A stretch of DNA of 64,000 nucleotides from contig CAVOLM010000023.1 in the NCBI GenBank assembly GCA_963696675.1, forward strand, positions 62,001 to 126,000, read 5' to 3'. Position numbers and translations under genes: made by a program. This document shows, one piece after another, positions 10,201 through 19,208 of the stretch. The notes under the pieces were generated by a model, which made no database searches, was not told where the DNA came from, and worked only from the letters and a program-made list of their open reading frames with translations. This DNA comes from DATBVX01 sp963696675. Its GTDB lineage: Bacteria > Pseudomonadota > Gammaproteobacteria > Steroidobacterales > Steroidobacteraceae. Position 1 is the first letter of the stretch, and every line of letters begins with the position of its first letter.

Positions 10201-10737
10201 ATGCTCACGAAACGCAACATTTTCCTCATCGGACCGATGGGCTCGGGCAAGACCGCCGTCGGCAGGCACCTGGCGCGCGCTCTGAAGTTTCCCTTCCACG
10301 ACAGTGACACCGAGATCGAGGCCCGCACCGGGGTCGATATTGCGTTCATCTTCGAAAAGGAAGGCGAGAGTGGGTTTCGTGCGCGTGAGCACGAGGTCAT
10401 CGAACAGCTCACCCAGCAGGAGCCCATTGTGCTCGCCACAGGCGGCGGAGCGATTCTGCGAGCGGACAACCGCCGGGCCCTCGCTGCGCGCGGTTGCGTG
10501 GTCTATCTGCAGACCTCTGTGCGCCAGCAAATGGAGCGCACGCGACAGGGCCGGCACCGCCCGCTGCTGCTCAACACCGACCCGCAGTCGCGCCTCGATG
10601 AGCTGATGGGGCAGCGGGCGCCCCTGTACGCGGAGATTGCCGACATCACGGTTTCGACGGACGGCCGACGAGTTCAGTCCGTGGCCGAGGACGTACAGAG
10701 GATTCTGAGCGAGCGGCCGGCACCCCTGACCTCCTGA
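10201..10737 (+). CDS. aroK: shikimate kinase
   Basis: Phosphorylates shikimate at the 3-hydroxyl in aromatic amino acid synthesis. The P-loop GPMGSGKT lies near the N-terminus, followed by the shikimate-binding DSDTEIE, the LATGGGA loop and the lid region RQGRHRPLL. ATG 10201 gives the usual start MLTKRNIFLIG; a GTG at 10192 in the same frame would add three residues. It lies directly behind pilQ, the standard gammaproteobacterial order, and is followed by aroB. Confidence 0.94.
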   Translation: MLTKRNIFLIGPMGSGKTAVGRHLARALKFPFHDSDTEIEARTGVDIAFIFEKEGESGFRAREHEVIEQLTQQEPIVLATGGGAILRADNRRALAARGCVVYLQTSVRQQMERTRQGRHRPLLLNTDPQSRLDELMGQRAPLYAEIADITVSTDGRRVQSVAEDVQRILSERPAPLTS

Positions 10738-10779
10738 CGCAGGTTGCCGGTCGGCACTGCACTTCGCACACAACGCCTT

Positions 10780-10785
10780 TATACT
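10780..10785 (+). promoter_or_regulatory. possible -10 box ahead of aroB
   Basis: The hexamer TATACT sits 57 bases before the likely aroB GTG. No good TTGACA-like element stands 16-18 bases upstream, so this is only a candidate internal promoter between aroK and aroB. Confidence 0.2.
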
Positions 10786-10842
10786 GCGCGCCGCGAACCT
10801 GGGCGGCGCCCAAGCAGCCTGCCCGTTCACCCCAGGCCACTG

Positions 10843-11922
10843 GTGCAGCAACTCGACATCGATCTTGGAACCCGCAGCTACCCGATCGTCATCGGCGAGG
10901 GACTGCTCGCGGACCGCACGCTCCTGGACCGGCTGCTTCCGCAGCGCAGCCTCCTGGTCGTCACCAACGACACCCTGGAGCGGCTGCACCTCCCGCACCT
11001 GATGCAGGGCCTAGGTTCGCGACACATCGTCGTCCACTGCTTGCCGGACGGTGAAGAGTTCAAGAATTTCGGGACGCTCAACACCATCTTCGACGCCCTC
11101 GCAGGCGCGCGCCTGCACCGGGACGGCGCAATCGTGGCGTTGGGCGGGGGGGTCGTGGGAGACGTCGCTGGCTTTGCAGCAGCCTGCTACCAGCGCGGTA
11201 TCGCGTACCTGCAGGTGCCGACCACCCTGCTCGCGCAGGTCGATTCCGCTGTCGGGGGCAAGACAGGCATCAATCATCCCGCCGGCAAGAATCTCATCGG
11301 AGCGTTCCATCAGCCCATCGGCGTCCTTAGCGACATCGCCACCTTGCGCACGCTGCCGCCGCGCGAGCTGCGCGCTGGCCTTGCGGAAGTCATCAAGTAC
11401 GGGCTGATCGAGGACATCCAGTTTCTGGACTGGATCGAGGCCTCCCTCGACAAATTGCTCGCTTGCGAGCCTGGGGCGCTCGAGTACGCAATCCGACGCT
11501 CCTGTGAAATCAAGGCCGGCATCGTCGCGGCTGACGAGCGTGAGCAAGGCGCCCGGGCCCTGCTCAATCTGGGACACACTTTCGGTCACGCGCTCGAATC
11601 GGCGACGGCGTATCGCACCTGGTTGCACGGGGAGGCCGTCGCCATCGGCTTGCTGATGGCTACCGCTTTGTCGGCACGGCTGGGGTGGCTGGCTGGCGCG
11701 GACGTGCGCCGGGTTCGATCGCTGCTGGAACGCGCACGCCTGCCAACGTCTGCGCCGGGGCTCGACGCCGGGCAGATGCTCGAGTTCATGCAGCTCGACA
11801 AGAAGGTCAAGGATGACCGCCTGCGATTGGTATTGCTGCCCAAGCTCGGCGCGGCGCGCCTCAGCAGCGAAGTCGGAGCGGGAGAACTGCGCGACACCCT
11901 GCGGGAGTTTCTCGGACCGTGA
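10843..11922 (+). CDS. aroB: 3-dehydroquinate synthase
   Basis: Converts DAHP to 3-dehydroquinate, the second step of the shikimate pathway, using NAD and a divalent metal. Recognised by GEEFKN (the usual GE-x-K-N motif), ALGGGVVGDVAGFAA, VPTTLLAQVDSAVGGKTGIN and the metal site GHTFGHALE with His in LHGEAVAIG. GTG 10843 gives MQQLDIDLGTRSYPI, about 359 residues, normal for AroB; the frame is open further upstream, but that stretch has no family similarity. The dgt GTG overlaps the stop codon (GTGA). Confidence 0.94.
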   Translation: MQQLDIDLGTRSYPIVIGEGLLADRTLLDRLLPQRSLLVVTNDTLERLHLPHLMQGLGSRHIVVHCLPDGEEFKNFGTLNTIFDALAGARLHRDGAIVALGGGVVGDVAGFAAACYQRGIAYLQVPTTLLAQVDSAVGGKTGINHPAGKNLIGAFHQPIGVLSDIATLRTLPPRELRAGLAEVIKYGLIEDIQFLDWIEASLDKLLACEPGALEYAIRRSCEIKAGIVAADEREQGARALLNLGHTFGHALESATAYRTWLHGEAVAIGLLMATALSARLGWLAGADVRRVRSLLERARLPTSAPGLDAGQMLEFMQLDKKVKDDRLRLVLLPKLGAARLSSEVGAGELRDTLREFLGP

Positions 11923-13097
11923 CGCTCGATACCAATCGCGACGAAGAAGGAACACTCGCCCCCTGCGCGGCGCTCGCCTCTCGATCGCGCGGCCGGCTCC
12001 ATGTCGAGACACCGCCGCGCTTTCGCAGCGAATATCAGCGCGACCGCGATCGCATCATTCATTCCACCGCCTTCCGCCGGCTGGTCTACAAGACGCAGGT
12101 ATTCGTCAATCACGAAGGTGACCTGTACCGCACGCGAGTCACGCATTCGCTCGAAGTCGCGCAGATCGGGCGCACGATTGCACGCGTCCTGCGGCTCAAC
12201 GAGACGCTCACCGAGGCGATCTGCCTGGCCCATGACCTCGGACATACCCCGTTCGGCCATGCGGGCCAGGAGGCGCTCAACGAGTGCATGCGCGAGTTCG
12301 GCGGATTCGAGCACAACCTGCAGTCACTGCGCGTGGTGGACGAGATCGAGGATCACTATGCAGCCTTTCCAGGCCTCAACCTCACTTTCGAATGCCGCGA
12401 AGGCATTCTCAAGCATTGCTCGCAGTCGAACGCACGCCTGCTCGGGGAGATCGGCGAACGTTTCCTGCGCCGCGAGCAACCAGGGCTGGAAGCGCAACTT
12501 GCCAACCTCGCTGACGAGGTGGCGTATAACAATCACGATGTGGACGACGGGGTGCGCGCCGGCCTCATCACCGTCGAGCAACTGTTGCAGACGCAGCTCT
12601 TCGGCGAGCAGCACCGGCAGGTGATCGCGCGCTATCCAGACCTCAGCGGCAGACGACTCGTGTACGAAGTCGTGCGCGGCATGATCAACTACGTGGTGAG
12701 CGATGTGATCAACACCAGCCGCGCTGCCATCGATTCGGCCGCGCCGGCGAGTATCGATGAAGTCCGGCGCGCCGGCCGGCTGCTCATTGGCTTCAGCACC
12801 GAGGCGCGCGCGCGCCAGGTAGAGCTCAAGAGCTTCCTGCGTGAGCACGTCTATCGACACTACAAGGTGCAGCGCATGACCTCCAAAGCGCGGCGCGTAG
12901 TCCGCGAGCTGTTCGCAGCGTTTGTCGGTGATGTACGCCTGATGCCGCCGGAACACTGCGCGAGCGCCACGAAGGCCCTGGAGATAGCGGGTGAAGCGGG
13001 CAAGGCGCGCGCCGTTGCCGACTACATCGCCGGCATGACAGATCGCTACGCGATCCTCGAGCACGAACGGCTCTTCAATCCGGCGGAGCGAACATGA
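11919..13097 (+). CDS. dgt: dGTP triphosphohydrolase-like HD-domain protein
   Basis: HD-superfamily metal-dependent hydrolase that cleaves dNTPs to nucleosides and triphosphate. The HD residues appear in VTHSLEVAQIGRT and AHDLGHTPFGHAG, and a later histidine/aspartate pair in YNNHDVDDG. At 392 residues it matches the shorter dGTPase-like type rather than the 505-residue E. coli Dgt, so substrate range is uncertain. It overlaps aroB by four bases (GTGA) and pyrF by four (ATGA), so the three genes are translationally coupled. Confidence 0.88.
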   Translation: MTLDTNRDEEGTLAPCAALASRSRGRLHVETPPRFRSEYQRDRDRIIHSTAFRRLVYKTQVFVNHEGDLYRTRVTHSLEVAQIGRTIARVLRLNETLTEAICLAHDLGHTPFGHAGQEALNECMREFGGFEHNLQSLRVVDEIEDHYAAFPGLNLTFECREGILKHCSQSNARLLGEIGERFLRREQPGLEAQLANLADEVAYNNHDVDDGVRAGLITVEQLLQTQLFGEQHRQVIARYPDLSGRRLVYEVVRGMINYVVSDVINTSRAAIDSAAPASIDEVRRAGRLLIGFSTEARARQVELKSFLREHVYRHYKVQRMTSKARRVVRELFAAFVGDVRLMPPEHCASATKALEIAGEAGKARAVADYIAGMTDRYAILEHERLFNPAERT

Positions 13098-13813
13098 TTG
13101 CTTTGAAAGATATCCCGGTGCGCGAGCGCCTGATCTTTGCCCTCGATGTTCCGGACGCGGGCAGCGCGCGGCGGCTCGTGGACCGCCTTGGGAGTGCGGT
13201 GAGCTTTTACAAGCTGGGGCTCGAGCTCTTGATGGCAGGCGAGTACTTCGAGCTGCTCGACTGGATGGTCGGCAAGGGCAATCGGATCTTCGTCGACCTG
13301 AAGTTCTTCGACGTTCCGGCAACGGTCGCAGCTGCGGTGCGCCCCTTGCGCAATCGGGGTGTCACGTTCGCCACGGTGCACGGCAACCAAGCGATCATGG
13401 AGGCTGCAGCCGAGGCGAAAGGCGACGTGAAGATCCTCGCGGTCACCGTGCTTACCAGCCTCGATCGTGGTGATCTCGAGGATCTCGGATTCAGTTGCGA
13501 TGTGGAGCAACTGGTGCTGTCGCGCGCACGCCGTGCGCTTGAAGCCGGTTGCGATGGTGTCGTGTCCTCGGGCATGGAAGCAAAGCTGCTGCGTCAGCAG
13601 CTGGACCAACGACTGCTCGTGGTCACCCCTGGCATCCGCCCGGTCGAGAATCGCCCGGTCGATGATCAGAAGCGCGTGGTGAGCGTCGAGGATGCATTCA
13701 CGAATGGGGCCGACTACATCGTGGTCGGTCGGCCGATTCGCGATGCTGCCGATCCGCAGGCTGCAGCCGAAGCGATCCAGGCAACCATTGCACGCATGTT
13801 TCCCGGGGCTTGA
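13094..13813 (+). CDS. pyrF: orotidine 5'-phosphate decarboxylase
   Basis: Last step of UMP synthesis. The catalytic signature DLKFFDVPATV (Asp-Lys pair plus downstream Asp) is present at about residues 68-78, with ALDVPD near the N-terminus and VTPGIRP plus the phosphate-binding IVVGRPI near the C-terminus. The 239 residues are full length. It ends the pilM-pyrF run and converges on the AmmeMemoRadiSam genes. Confidence 0.95.
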   Translation: MIALKDIPVRERLIFALDVPDAGSARRLVDRLGSAVSFYKLGLELLMAGEYFELLDWMVGKGNRIFVDLKFFDVPATVAAAVRPLRNRGVTFATVHGNQAIMEAAAEAKGDVKILAVTVLTSLDRGDLEDLGFSCDVEQLVLSRARRALEAGCDGVVSSGMEAKLLRQQLDQRLLVVTPGIRPVENRPVDDQKRVVSVEDAFTNGADYIVVGRPIRDAADPQAAAEAIQATIARMFPGA

Positions 13814-13819
13814 CGCGGA

Positions 13820-13841
13820 CGCCCCGTGCAGGGGGCGCCCT
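13820..13841. terminator. GC-rich hairpin between convergent pyrF and amrA
   Basis: CGCCCC (13822-13827) pairs with GGGGCG (13834-13839) around a six-base loop, in the 28-base gap between two convergent stop codons. There is no T-run on either side, so it is a weak candidate for a shared terminator. Confidence 0.35.
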
Positions 13842-14393
13842 CTAGAACGACTCGGCTTCGAAGCGCCAGACCTCGAGGTCCGATTCCCAGCCCTCCGCCG
13901 GCCAGCCTGCCTTCTCGCGCAGATGACGCAGGAAACTTCGCGCATCCGCGACGCCTTCCCAGACGTGCGGGATGAAGGTCACTCGTTCCTCGCCTCTGGC
14001 CAGCAACAACCCGTGTTGTTGCGGCACCAGTGAGGCCAGCAACTCCTCGGTGCCATGGACTTCGAGCTTCTCGAGTGGTGAGAGCACCGAGATCTCGATG
14101 TGAAGATCGGCGCATTCGTGCGGCAACAGCGGTTCGAAGCGCGGATCGCGAAATCCCGAGGCGTAGGCGTTTTCCCAGACGTCCTCGTGCAAGGGCCGAT
14201 CGGCCTCCAGGCGTCCGCAACAACCGCGCAAGTGCCCGACACGGGAGAGCGTGACGAACGAACTGCGCCACTCGCGTAGTGGCGGCGGATATTCGCGCTG
14301 CGGAAAAGATCCTGGCACTCCAAGTCTCACACCGGCGTACAGGGACTCGCGTGCCAGCATCAGCAGGCTCTGCCGCGCGGATTCGTCAAGCAT
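13842..14393 (-). CDS. amrA: AmmeMemoRadiSam system protein A (AMMECR1 family)
   Basis: AMMECR1-domain protein of about 183 residues. Family signs are CCGRLEADRPLHEDVWENAYASGF (the LRGC(C)G motif region), PHECADLHIEISVLSP and VTFIPHVWEG near the C-terminus. ATG 14393 gives MLDESARQSLL with the expected domain start; the frame stays open upstream without similarity. The start overlaps the amrB stop by eight bases. The biochemical role of AMMECR1 proteins in bacteria is not established; the link to Memo and radical SAM partners is by recurrent gene neighbourhood. Confidence 0.87.
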   Translation of the reverse strand: MLDESARQSLLMLARESLYAGVRLGVPGSFPQREYPPPLREWRSSFVTLSRVGHLRGCCGRLEADRPLHEDVWENAYASGFRDPRFEPLLPHECADLHIEISVLSPLEKLEVHGTEELLASLVPQQHGLLLARGEERVTFIPHVWEGVADARSFLRHLREKAGWPAEGWESDLEVWRFEAESF

Positions 14394-15193
14394 CGAATGC
14401 CGCCCACGCGCCGTAACCGACGACGCGCGCGCGATCTCCGGCTGTATCGCCAGAATTGCGCAAATCCTTGAGCTCGATCCTGAGGGCATGCGTCCGTGCA
14501 GCACGCAAGAAGCCATTGAGCCCGACGTATCCGCAGGCCTGCTCGCCGCCGAGCCGCTGCGCGAAAGCGAGGATGGCTTCGTTGGTCGCACGATCGAGAA
14601 TTTTCGCTGTCTGGTAGTCGTGGTAGTGGCTGAGGTCTGTGCTCACGACGATGAGGGTCTCCGGCCCTCCCCACACGGCATCGAGCGCTTCGGCAACTTC
14701 GGCAGCGCTCGCGTCGCCGGCGGCGATCGGCAGCAGCTCGAATGCGCCGAGCAGGGTCTGCAGGAATGGCAGCTCGACCTCGAGGCTGTGTTCTTCGGCG
14801 TGCGGCGCATCGGTCGCATGAATCTGCGGCAGCCGGAGCAGGGCGTCGCGGGCTTGCACGTCAATGGGAAGCTCACCGAGAGGCGTGGCGAAGGCAGCCA
14901 CGGTCGGCACGGCGAGCCCGTGGAACGGGATTCTGTGACTCGGGCCGAGCAGGACCACTCGACGCACGCGGCCGGCTTCGGCGCGCAACAGCCGGAACGC
15001 GGCAGCCGCGACCACGCCTGAATAGACATAGCCCGCATGCGGAGCGATCAGCGCTTTCAGCGTCAGGCTGGGGGGAGCCGTCGCCTTGCAGCAGTTCGTT
15101 CAGCAACTCCGCCAGCTCGCCAGGGTCACCCGGATAGAACAGCCCGGCGACGGCCGGTGGCCGAACGCGTAAGCTTGTTCTGGCAGGTGCCAT
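14386..15193 (-). CDS. amrB: AmmeMemoRadiSam system protein B (Memo family; frame break at 15070)
   Basis: Memo-like protein related to extradiol dioxygenases, about 268 residues after repair. It starts MAPARTSLRVRPPAVAGLFYP at ATG 15193. The frame breaks in a run of six G (15070-15075); with five it continues into SLTLKALIAPHAGYVYSG, then LLGPSHRIPFHG and STDLSHYH, carrying the conserved histidines. Its role is unknown; animal Memo binds metal and has been linked to redox signalling. It is divergent from the radical SAM gene with only 44 bases between the starts. Confidence 0.87.
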
Positions 15194-15237
15194 GGTGGCA
15201 GCAGTATCGGACCGGCAAATGCCGCCCGGCAAGCCGT

Positions 15238-16323
15238 ATGCATACAGCCGAACACGACACGCGCTACTGGCACTGGATCGACCAGGAACGCATTCAGTGC
15301 GACGTCTGCCCGCGCGCATGCAAGCTACGCGCGGGTCAGCGCGGTCTGTGCTTCGTCCGCGGGCATGAAGGCGGCAGCGTCAAGCTCCTGACCTATGGAC
15401 GCTCGAGCGGCTTTTGTGTCGACCCGATCGAGAAGAAGCCTCTCAATCACTACCTGCCGGGTAGCTCGGTGCTGTCATTCGGAACGGCCGGGTGCAACCT
15501 GGCTTGCAAGTTCTGCCAGAACTGGGACATCAGCAAGTCGCGCGAGATCGACATCCTTGCCGATCGCGCCACTCCGGAGATGCTCGCGAGCACGGCACTG
15601 CGGCTCGGGTGCTCGAGCGTCGCGTATACCTACAACGATCCGGTCGTGTTCATGGAGTACGCCATGGATGTCGCGGATGCCTGCCGCGCGAGCGGCATCA
15701 AGAGCGTCGCTGTCACCGCCGGCTATATGTGTCCCGATCCGCGCCGTGAGTTCTATGCGCACATGGACGCCGCAAATGTCGATCTGAAGGCCTTCACCGA
15801 GAACTTCTATCGCCGCGTCTGCGGAGGTGAGCTGGGCGCGGTGCTGGAGACACTGGAGTACCTGAAGCACGAAACGACGGTCTGGTTCGAGATCACGACT
15901 CTCCTCATTCCCGGCGCGAACGACTCGGAAACCGAGATCGACGCGCTGAGCCAGTGGGTGCGGGACAAGCTCGGTCCCGATGTTCCGCTGCATTTCACCG
16001 CATTCCATCCCGACTGGAAGATGATGGACCGGCCACCTACGCCACCGCAGACGCTGACACGCGCTCGCGAGATCGCGTCGAAGAACGGACTGCGCTACGT
16101 CTACACAGGCAACGTGCACGATACGGCAGGCTCGAGTACGTACTGCCACCAGTGTGGTGCGCGTGTCATCGAGCGCGACTGGTACGAGCTCGGCGAGTGG
16201 CAGCTGACTCCGATCGGGAACTGCCAGGCCTGCGGCACACGAATTCCGGGCGTGTTTGCAGGCAAGCCCGGTACGTGGGGTCGCCGACGCGTTCCGGTGC
16301 GGCTCGCGGCGATGGAGCGATGA
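15238..16323 (+). CDS. amrS: AmmeMemoRadiSam system radical SAM enzyme
   Basis: Radical S-adenosylmethionine enzyme of about 361 residues. The cluster motif CxxxCxxC is seen as CNLACKFC (Cys 86, 90, 93). Additional cysteines lie in the N-terminal CDVCPRACKL and a C-terminal zinc-ribbon-like pair (CHQCG ... CQACG), both typical of this subfamily. ATG 15238 gives the conserved N-terminus; the open frame extends upstream without similarity. The substrate is unknown. It shares a short divergent promoter region with amrB, and its stop overlaps the next gene (ATGA). Confidence 0.9.
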   Translation: MHTAEHDTRYWHWIDQERIQCDVCPRACKLRAGQRGLCFVRGHEGGSVKLLTYGRSSGFCVDPIEKKPLNHYLPGSSVLSFGTAGCNLACKFCQNWDISKSREIDILADRATPEMLASTALRLGCSSVAYTYNDPVVFMEYAMDVADACRASGIKSVAVTAGYMCPDPRREFYAHMDAANVDLKAFTENFYRRVCGGELGAVLETLEYLKHETTVWFEITTLLIPGANDSETEIDALSQWVRDKLGPDVPLHFTAFHPDWKMMDRPPTPPQTLTRAREIASKNGLRYVYTGNVHDTAGSSTYCHQCGARVIERDWYELGEWQLTPIGNCQACGTRIPGVFAGKPGTWGRRRVPVRLAAMER

Positions 16324-16802
16324 GCCGCTACCTGGCGCGCACCTTGTCCGTCGCGGCGGCGCTGCTCGTGGTTGCCGGCTGCACCGGCTCGCCGCGTCGG
16401 GCCGAAGAGCCGACGCCCGCAGCGGAGCCAGGCGAAAGGATCGCGGCACTCGCGCAAGCACTCATCGGCGCGCCGTACCGCTTCGGCGGCGCCGATCCGG
16501 CGGGCTTTGACTGCAGCGGACTGGTGTTCTTCGTGCATCACGAGTTGGGCATCGGCGTGCCTCGCACCGCCGCCGGGCAATCACTTGCTGCAACGCCGGT
16601 CGATGTGGTCCATCTTGAGCCTGGTGATGTGCTGTTCTTTCGCGATTCAGGTCCTGAAGCGACACATGTCGGCGTGTACGTGGGGGAGCACCGGTTCGTG
16701 CATGCGCCCAAGACGGGGCGTCCGGTGAGCTACGCATCCCTTCAGGACGATTACTATCGCGCTGCTTTTCTCGGTGCCGGGCGCTTCTTCAAGGAGCCGT
16801 GA
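16320..16802 (+). CDS. NlpC/P60 family lipoprotein, cell-wall hydrolase
   Basis: A 160-residue secreted cysteine peptidase that probably cuts stem peptides of peptidoglycan. The signal peptide ends in a lipobox VVAGC (Cys about 21). The catalytic triad is visible: Cys in DCSGLV (about residue 64), His in HVGVYVG and a third polar residue in HAPKTG. The ATG overlaps the amrS stop (ATGA), so the two are made together. This coupling of a murein hydrolase to the radical SAM gene is suggestive but may be accidental. Confidence 0.88.
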   Translation: MSRYLARTLSVAAALLVVAGCTGSPRRAEEPTPAAEPGERIAALAQALIGAPYRFGGADPAGFDCSGLVFFVHHELGIGVPRTAAGQSLAATPVDVVHLEPGDVLFFRDSGPEATHVGVYVGEHRFVHAPKTGRPVSYASLQDDYYRAAFLGAGRFFKEP

Positions 16803-16815
16803 AGGAGCCACTGGC

Positions 16816-17286
16816 TCAGGTCTGCTGAGCTTCTTTCAGCAGTGCGGCTGCACGCAGGATCGCCTTGCGGATGCGTGGATAGGTTCCGCAGCGGCACAGG
16901 TTGGTGATCGTGTCGATATCCTCCCGAGCGGGCTGCGGCTTGCGCTTCAGCAGATCGACGGCCGCCATGATCTGGCCGGCCTGGCAGTAACCGCATTGCG
17001 GCACGTCCTCCTCGATCCAGGCCTGCTGCACGGGATGCAGCTCAGCGCCGTTCGCGAGGCCTTCGATTGTCGTCACCTGCTTGCCGGCGATGGCGGCGAC
17101 CGGCACCAGGCACGAGCGTGTCGCTTCGCCGTCGACATGAACCGTGCACGCACCGCAGGACCCGATTCCGCAGCCGAACTTCGTGCCGGTGAGCTGCGCG
17201 TGATCGCGCAGGTACCAGAGTAGCGGCATCTCCTGCGGACCGGAGAAACTCATCGCCTTGCCGTTGAGCCTAAAGGTGACTGCCAT
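16816..17286 (-). CDS. iorA: isoquinoline 1-oxidoreductase-type (2Fe-2S) subunit
   Basis: Small iron-sulfur subunit of a molybdenum hydroxylase of the xanthine oxidase family, carrying electrons from the molybdopterin subunit. The plant-type cluster cysteines are at 39, 44, 47 and 59 (CGIGSCGAC); the second cluster is at 98, 101, 131 and 133 (CGYC, CRCG). ATG 17286 has AGGAG eight bases upstream; the longer frame to 17400 lacks similarity. It stands alone here. A matching large subunit lies at 34562-36838, so the enzyme may be encoded in two places. Confidence 0.9.
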   Translation of the reverse strand: MAVTFRLNGKAMSFSGPQEMPLLWYLRDHAQLTGTKFGCGIGSCGACTVHVDGEATRSCLVPVAAIAGKQVTTIEGLANGAELHPVQQAWIEEDVPQCGYCQAGQIMAAVDLLKRKPQPAREDIDTITNLCRCGTYPRIRKAILRAAALLKEAQQT

Positions 17287-17575
17287 CGTCAACTCCTGTG
17301 CCCGGAAAGTCCGGACAACGCCACGCGCCGCAAGTTCGCTCGTTTGCAGGTCCTTGGCAAGCGGCTCGCGCTCGCCGAGCAAGCCCGCCTGCACCAACAC
17401 GCGTCGTTATTGGCGACTGGTCACGACCGGCCGCACACTTGTTGCGAATCCTCGGCACCTTGTCCCTGCGCCGCCGATCGGGATGGGCGCCGCGCGCAGG
17501 GCATCATCCGGGCCGCCTCATCGTCCCCTGCGCTAACATGTGGTGCCCAGAGGGGTGGCTCGGGGGGAGCGGGCA
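17287..17575. other. non-coding gap between iorA and the GFA gene
   Basis: Divergent intergenic region of 289 bases. It should contain the promoters of iorA and of the GFA protein. I see no clear -35/-10 pair, operator palindrome or structured RNA. Confidence 0.3.
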
Positions 17576-18013
17576 ATGACAAATCAGCAGACGATCCGTG
17601 GTGCGTGCCTGTGTGAGGCGGTGCAGTTCGAGGTCACGCCCCCGACCAAGTGGTGCGCCCATTGCCATTGCACGATGTGCCGCCGCGCGCACGGCGCAGG
17701 AGTCGTGACCTGGTTCGGCGCGCGCACCGACAGCTTTCACCTCATTGCGGGCGAGGAGCGGCTGCAGTGGTATCAGTCATCAGCCGCAGCGCGCCGTGGC
17801 TTTTGCAACCAATGTGGCAGCACCCTGTTTTTCGAGGGTGAGCGCTGGCCGGGAGAGATCCACATCACGCGTGCGAATGTCGCGGGCGCGATCGATCGCG
17901 AACCGCAGGCGCACGTCTTCTATGACCTGCGGGTCGAATGGCTGGAGATTCACGATAGCTTGCGCAAACTCGGCGGCCTGCAGGGCAACCAGCCGCTGTC
18001 ACAGGCCGGCTGA
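17576..18013 (+). CDS. GFA-family zinc protein
   Basis: Small (145 residues) member of the glutathione-dependent formaldehyde-activating enzyme / CENP-V fold. Zinc ligands are CLC at residues 11-13, CAHCHCTMC at 27-35 and a later CNQCG pair. Despite the family name, most members are not shown to act on formaldehyde. ATG 17576 is taken because the family match starts just after it; the frame is open to 17540. Confidence 0.85.
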   Translation: MTNQQTIRGACLCEAVQFEVTPPTKWCAHCHCTMCRRAHGAGVVTWFGARTDSFHLIAGEERLQWYQSSAAARRGFCNQCGSTLFFEGERWPGEIHITRANVAGAIDREPQAHVFYDLRVEWLEIHDSLRKLGGLQGNQPLSQAG

Positions 18014-18034
18014 GCGGACTACGGCGCCTTCCTG

Positions 18035-18601
18035 ATGCTCGCGTACCTGTTCTGGCACTGCCCGCGGCCCGAGGTCGCCGCGCCGACCTACGAAACCGCA
18101 CTGAGCGTCTTTCACCGTTCGCTGATGCAGGCGCGCCCGCAAGGATTCCTCGGCTCCTTCATTGTGGCGCTCGACGAGATCCCCTGGCTCGCGCATCGTT
18201 CGGGCTATGCCGACTGGTATCTGATCGAATCGAGCGCCGATCTCGATGTCATCAACCGCACGGCCGTGACGGGCGCGCGTGAAGCTCCGCACAACGCGGT
18301 TGCACAGCTCGCCGGGGACGGTATCGCCGGTCTGTATCGAGTGAGTCGTGGGCGGTTGCGAATAGCGACTGACAGGATCGAGGAGACCTGGCTCAGCAAG
18401 CCATCGTCCGAGAGCTATGCCGACTTCCTGGCGCGTATGGAGCCAAAGATTAGTGAGTACGGCTGCCTGTGGCAGCGGCAGATGACACTTGGGCCCACAC
18501 CGGAATTCTGCCTGCAAAATGCTCTCGCGCCGCCGGGGTTGCCCAATTCGGGACTGGTGCGACTGACAGGGCGCAAACTCGCTCAGTTCGGCCAGATATG
18601 A
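18035..18601 (+). CDS. hypothetical protein, 188 residues
   Basis: Not recognised. The protein is soluble and rich in Trp and Tyr in its first half (YLFWHCP; IPWLAHRSGYADWYLIE). The spacing to the GFA gene (21 bases) suggests one transcript. Codon use matches the neighbours, so it is likely a real gene. Confidence 0.65.
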   Translation: MLAYLFWHCPRPEVAAPTYETALSVFHRSLMQARPQGFLGSFIVALDEIPWLAHRSGYADWYLIESSADLDVINRTAVTGAREAPHNAVAQLAGDGIAGLYRVSRGRLRIATDRIEETWLSKPSSESYADFLARMEPKISEYGCLWQRQMTLGPTPEFCLQNALAPPGLPNSGLVRLTGRKLAQFGQI

Positions 18602-18647
18602 ATGCCGCCGCGCATCGGGCCGTGTGCCGGGGCATTCCCTGATTGGC

Positions 18648-19157
18648 TTACGTACCGGCCACTGCGCTGAACATTTCCGAACTAGAAATCGGCGGACCCG
18701 ACCGGCGGGTGGCCATGACGAGTGCCGATGGCGTTACGACAGCGACACTGCCATCCGGGCCGAGCAAGGCGCGCTGGGCGTGCGCGAACTCGATGTCCTG
18801 TGGTACCTGGATTTCCAGGATGCGCTCAAAGCGAGCCAACGGATTCGTGAGGCGCGCGCCGTCGGCACCATGCGTGCGCAGCAGGCTGCTGGTTCCCATG
18901 TCTCGCACGGCGCCGCCCCTCACGCGCAGCCATTCCTCCAGGGCAGCGCTACGTGCCTCGATACTGCGACGTGCGTCGGCGGGATTCATCCAGTCGGTTC
19001 GGATCGCGGCGCGCAGCGTGGCGACGCTGCGATCGCGAGCGTCGATCTGCGCCGCGTCAGGACCGCGGTCGAGTATCGCTACCGTTCCGCTGGCCATGAC
19101 CGCCAGCATCGACGTCAGCGCCATTGTCGCTGCAATCACTCGTGTACTGACTGGCAT
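18648..19157 (-). CDS. secreted hypothetical protein under a TetR-type operator
   Basis: A 169-residue protein with an N-terminal signal peptide (MPVSTRVIAATMALTSMLAV, cleavage near residue 27) and no other membrane segment. The mature part is not recognised; it is rich in charged helices. A perfect 7+7 palindrome (19170-19185) lies 13 bases upstream of its start, which points to repression by the TetR regulator encoded just upstream on the same strand. Confidence 0.65.
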   Translation of the reverse strand: MPVSTRVIAATMALTSMLAVMASGTVAILDRGPDAAQIDARDRSVATLRAAIRTDWMNPADARRSIEARSAALEEWLRVRGGAVRDMGTSSLLRTHGADGARLTNPLARFERILEIQVPQDIEFAHAQRALLGPDGSVAVVTPSALVMATRRSGPPISSSEMFSAVAGT

Positions 19158-19169
19158 ATCGCCTCACTT

Positions 19170-19185
19170 CAGACCGTTCGGTCTG
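19170..19185. promoter_or_regulatory. TetR-type operator candidate 1
   Basis: CAGACCG-TT-CGGTCTG, perfect 7-base arms around two bases, placed just ahead of the gene starting at 19157. A near copy lies ahead of the tetR gene (19830-19845). Repetition in both promoter positions is what supports operator function. Confidence 0.7.
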
Positions 19186-19208
19186 TCAATAGTCAAAAAA
19201 ATTTGCGC

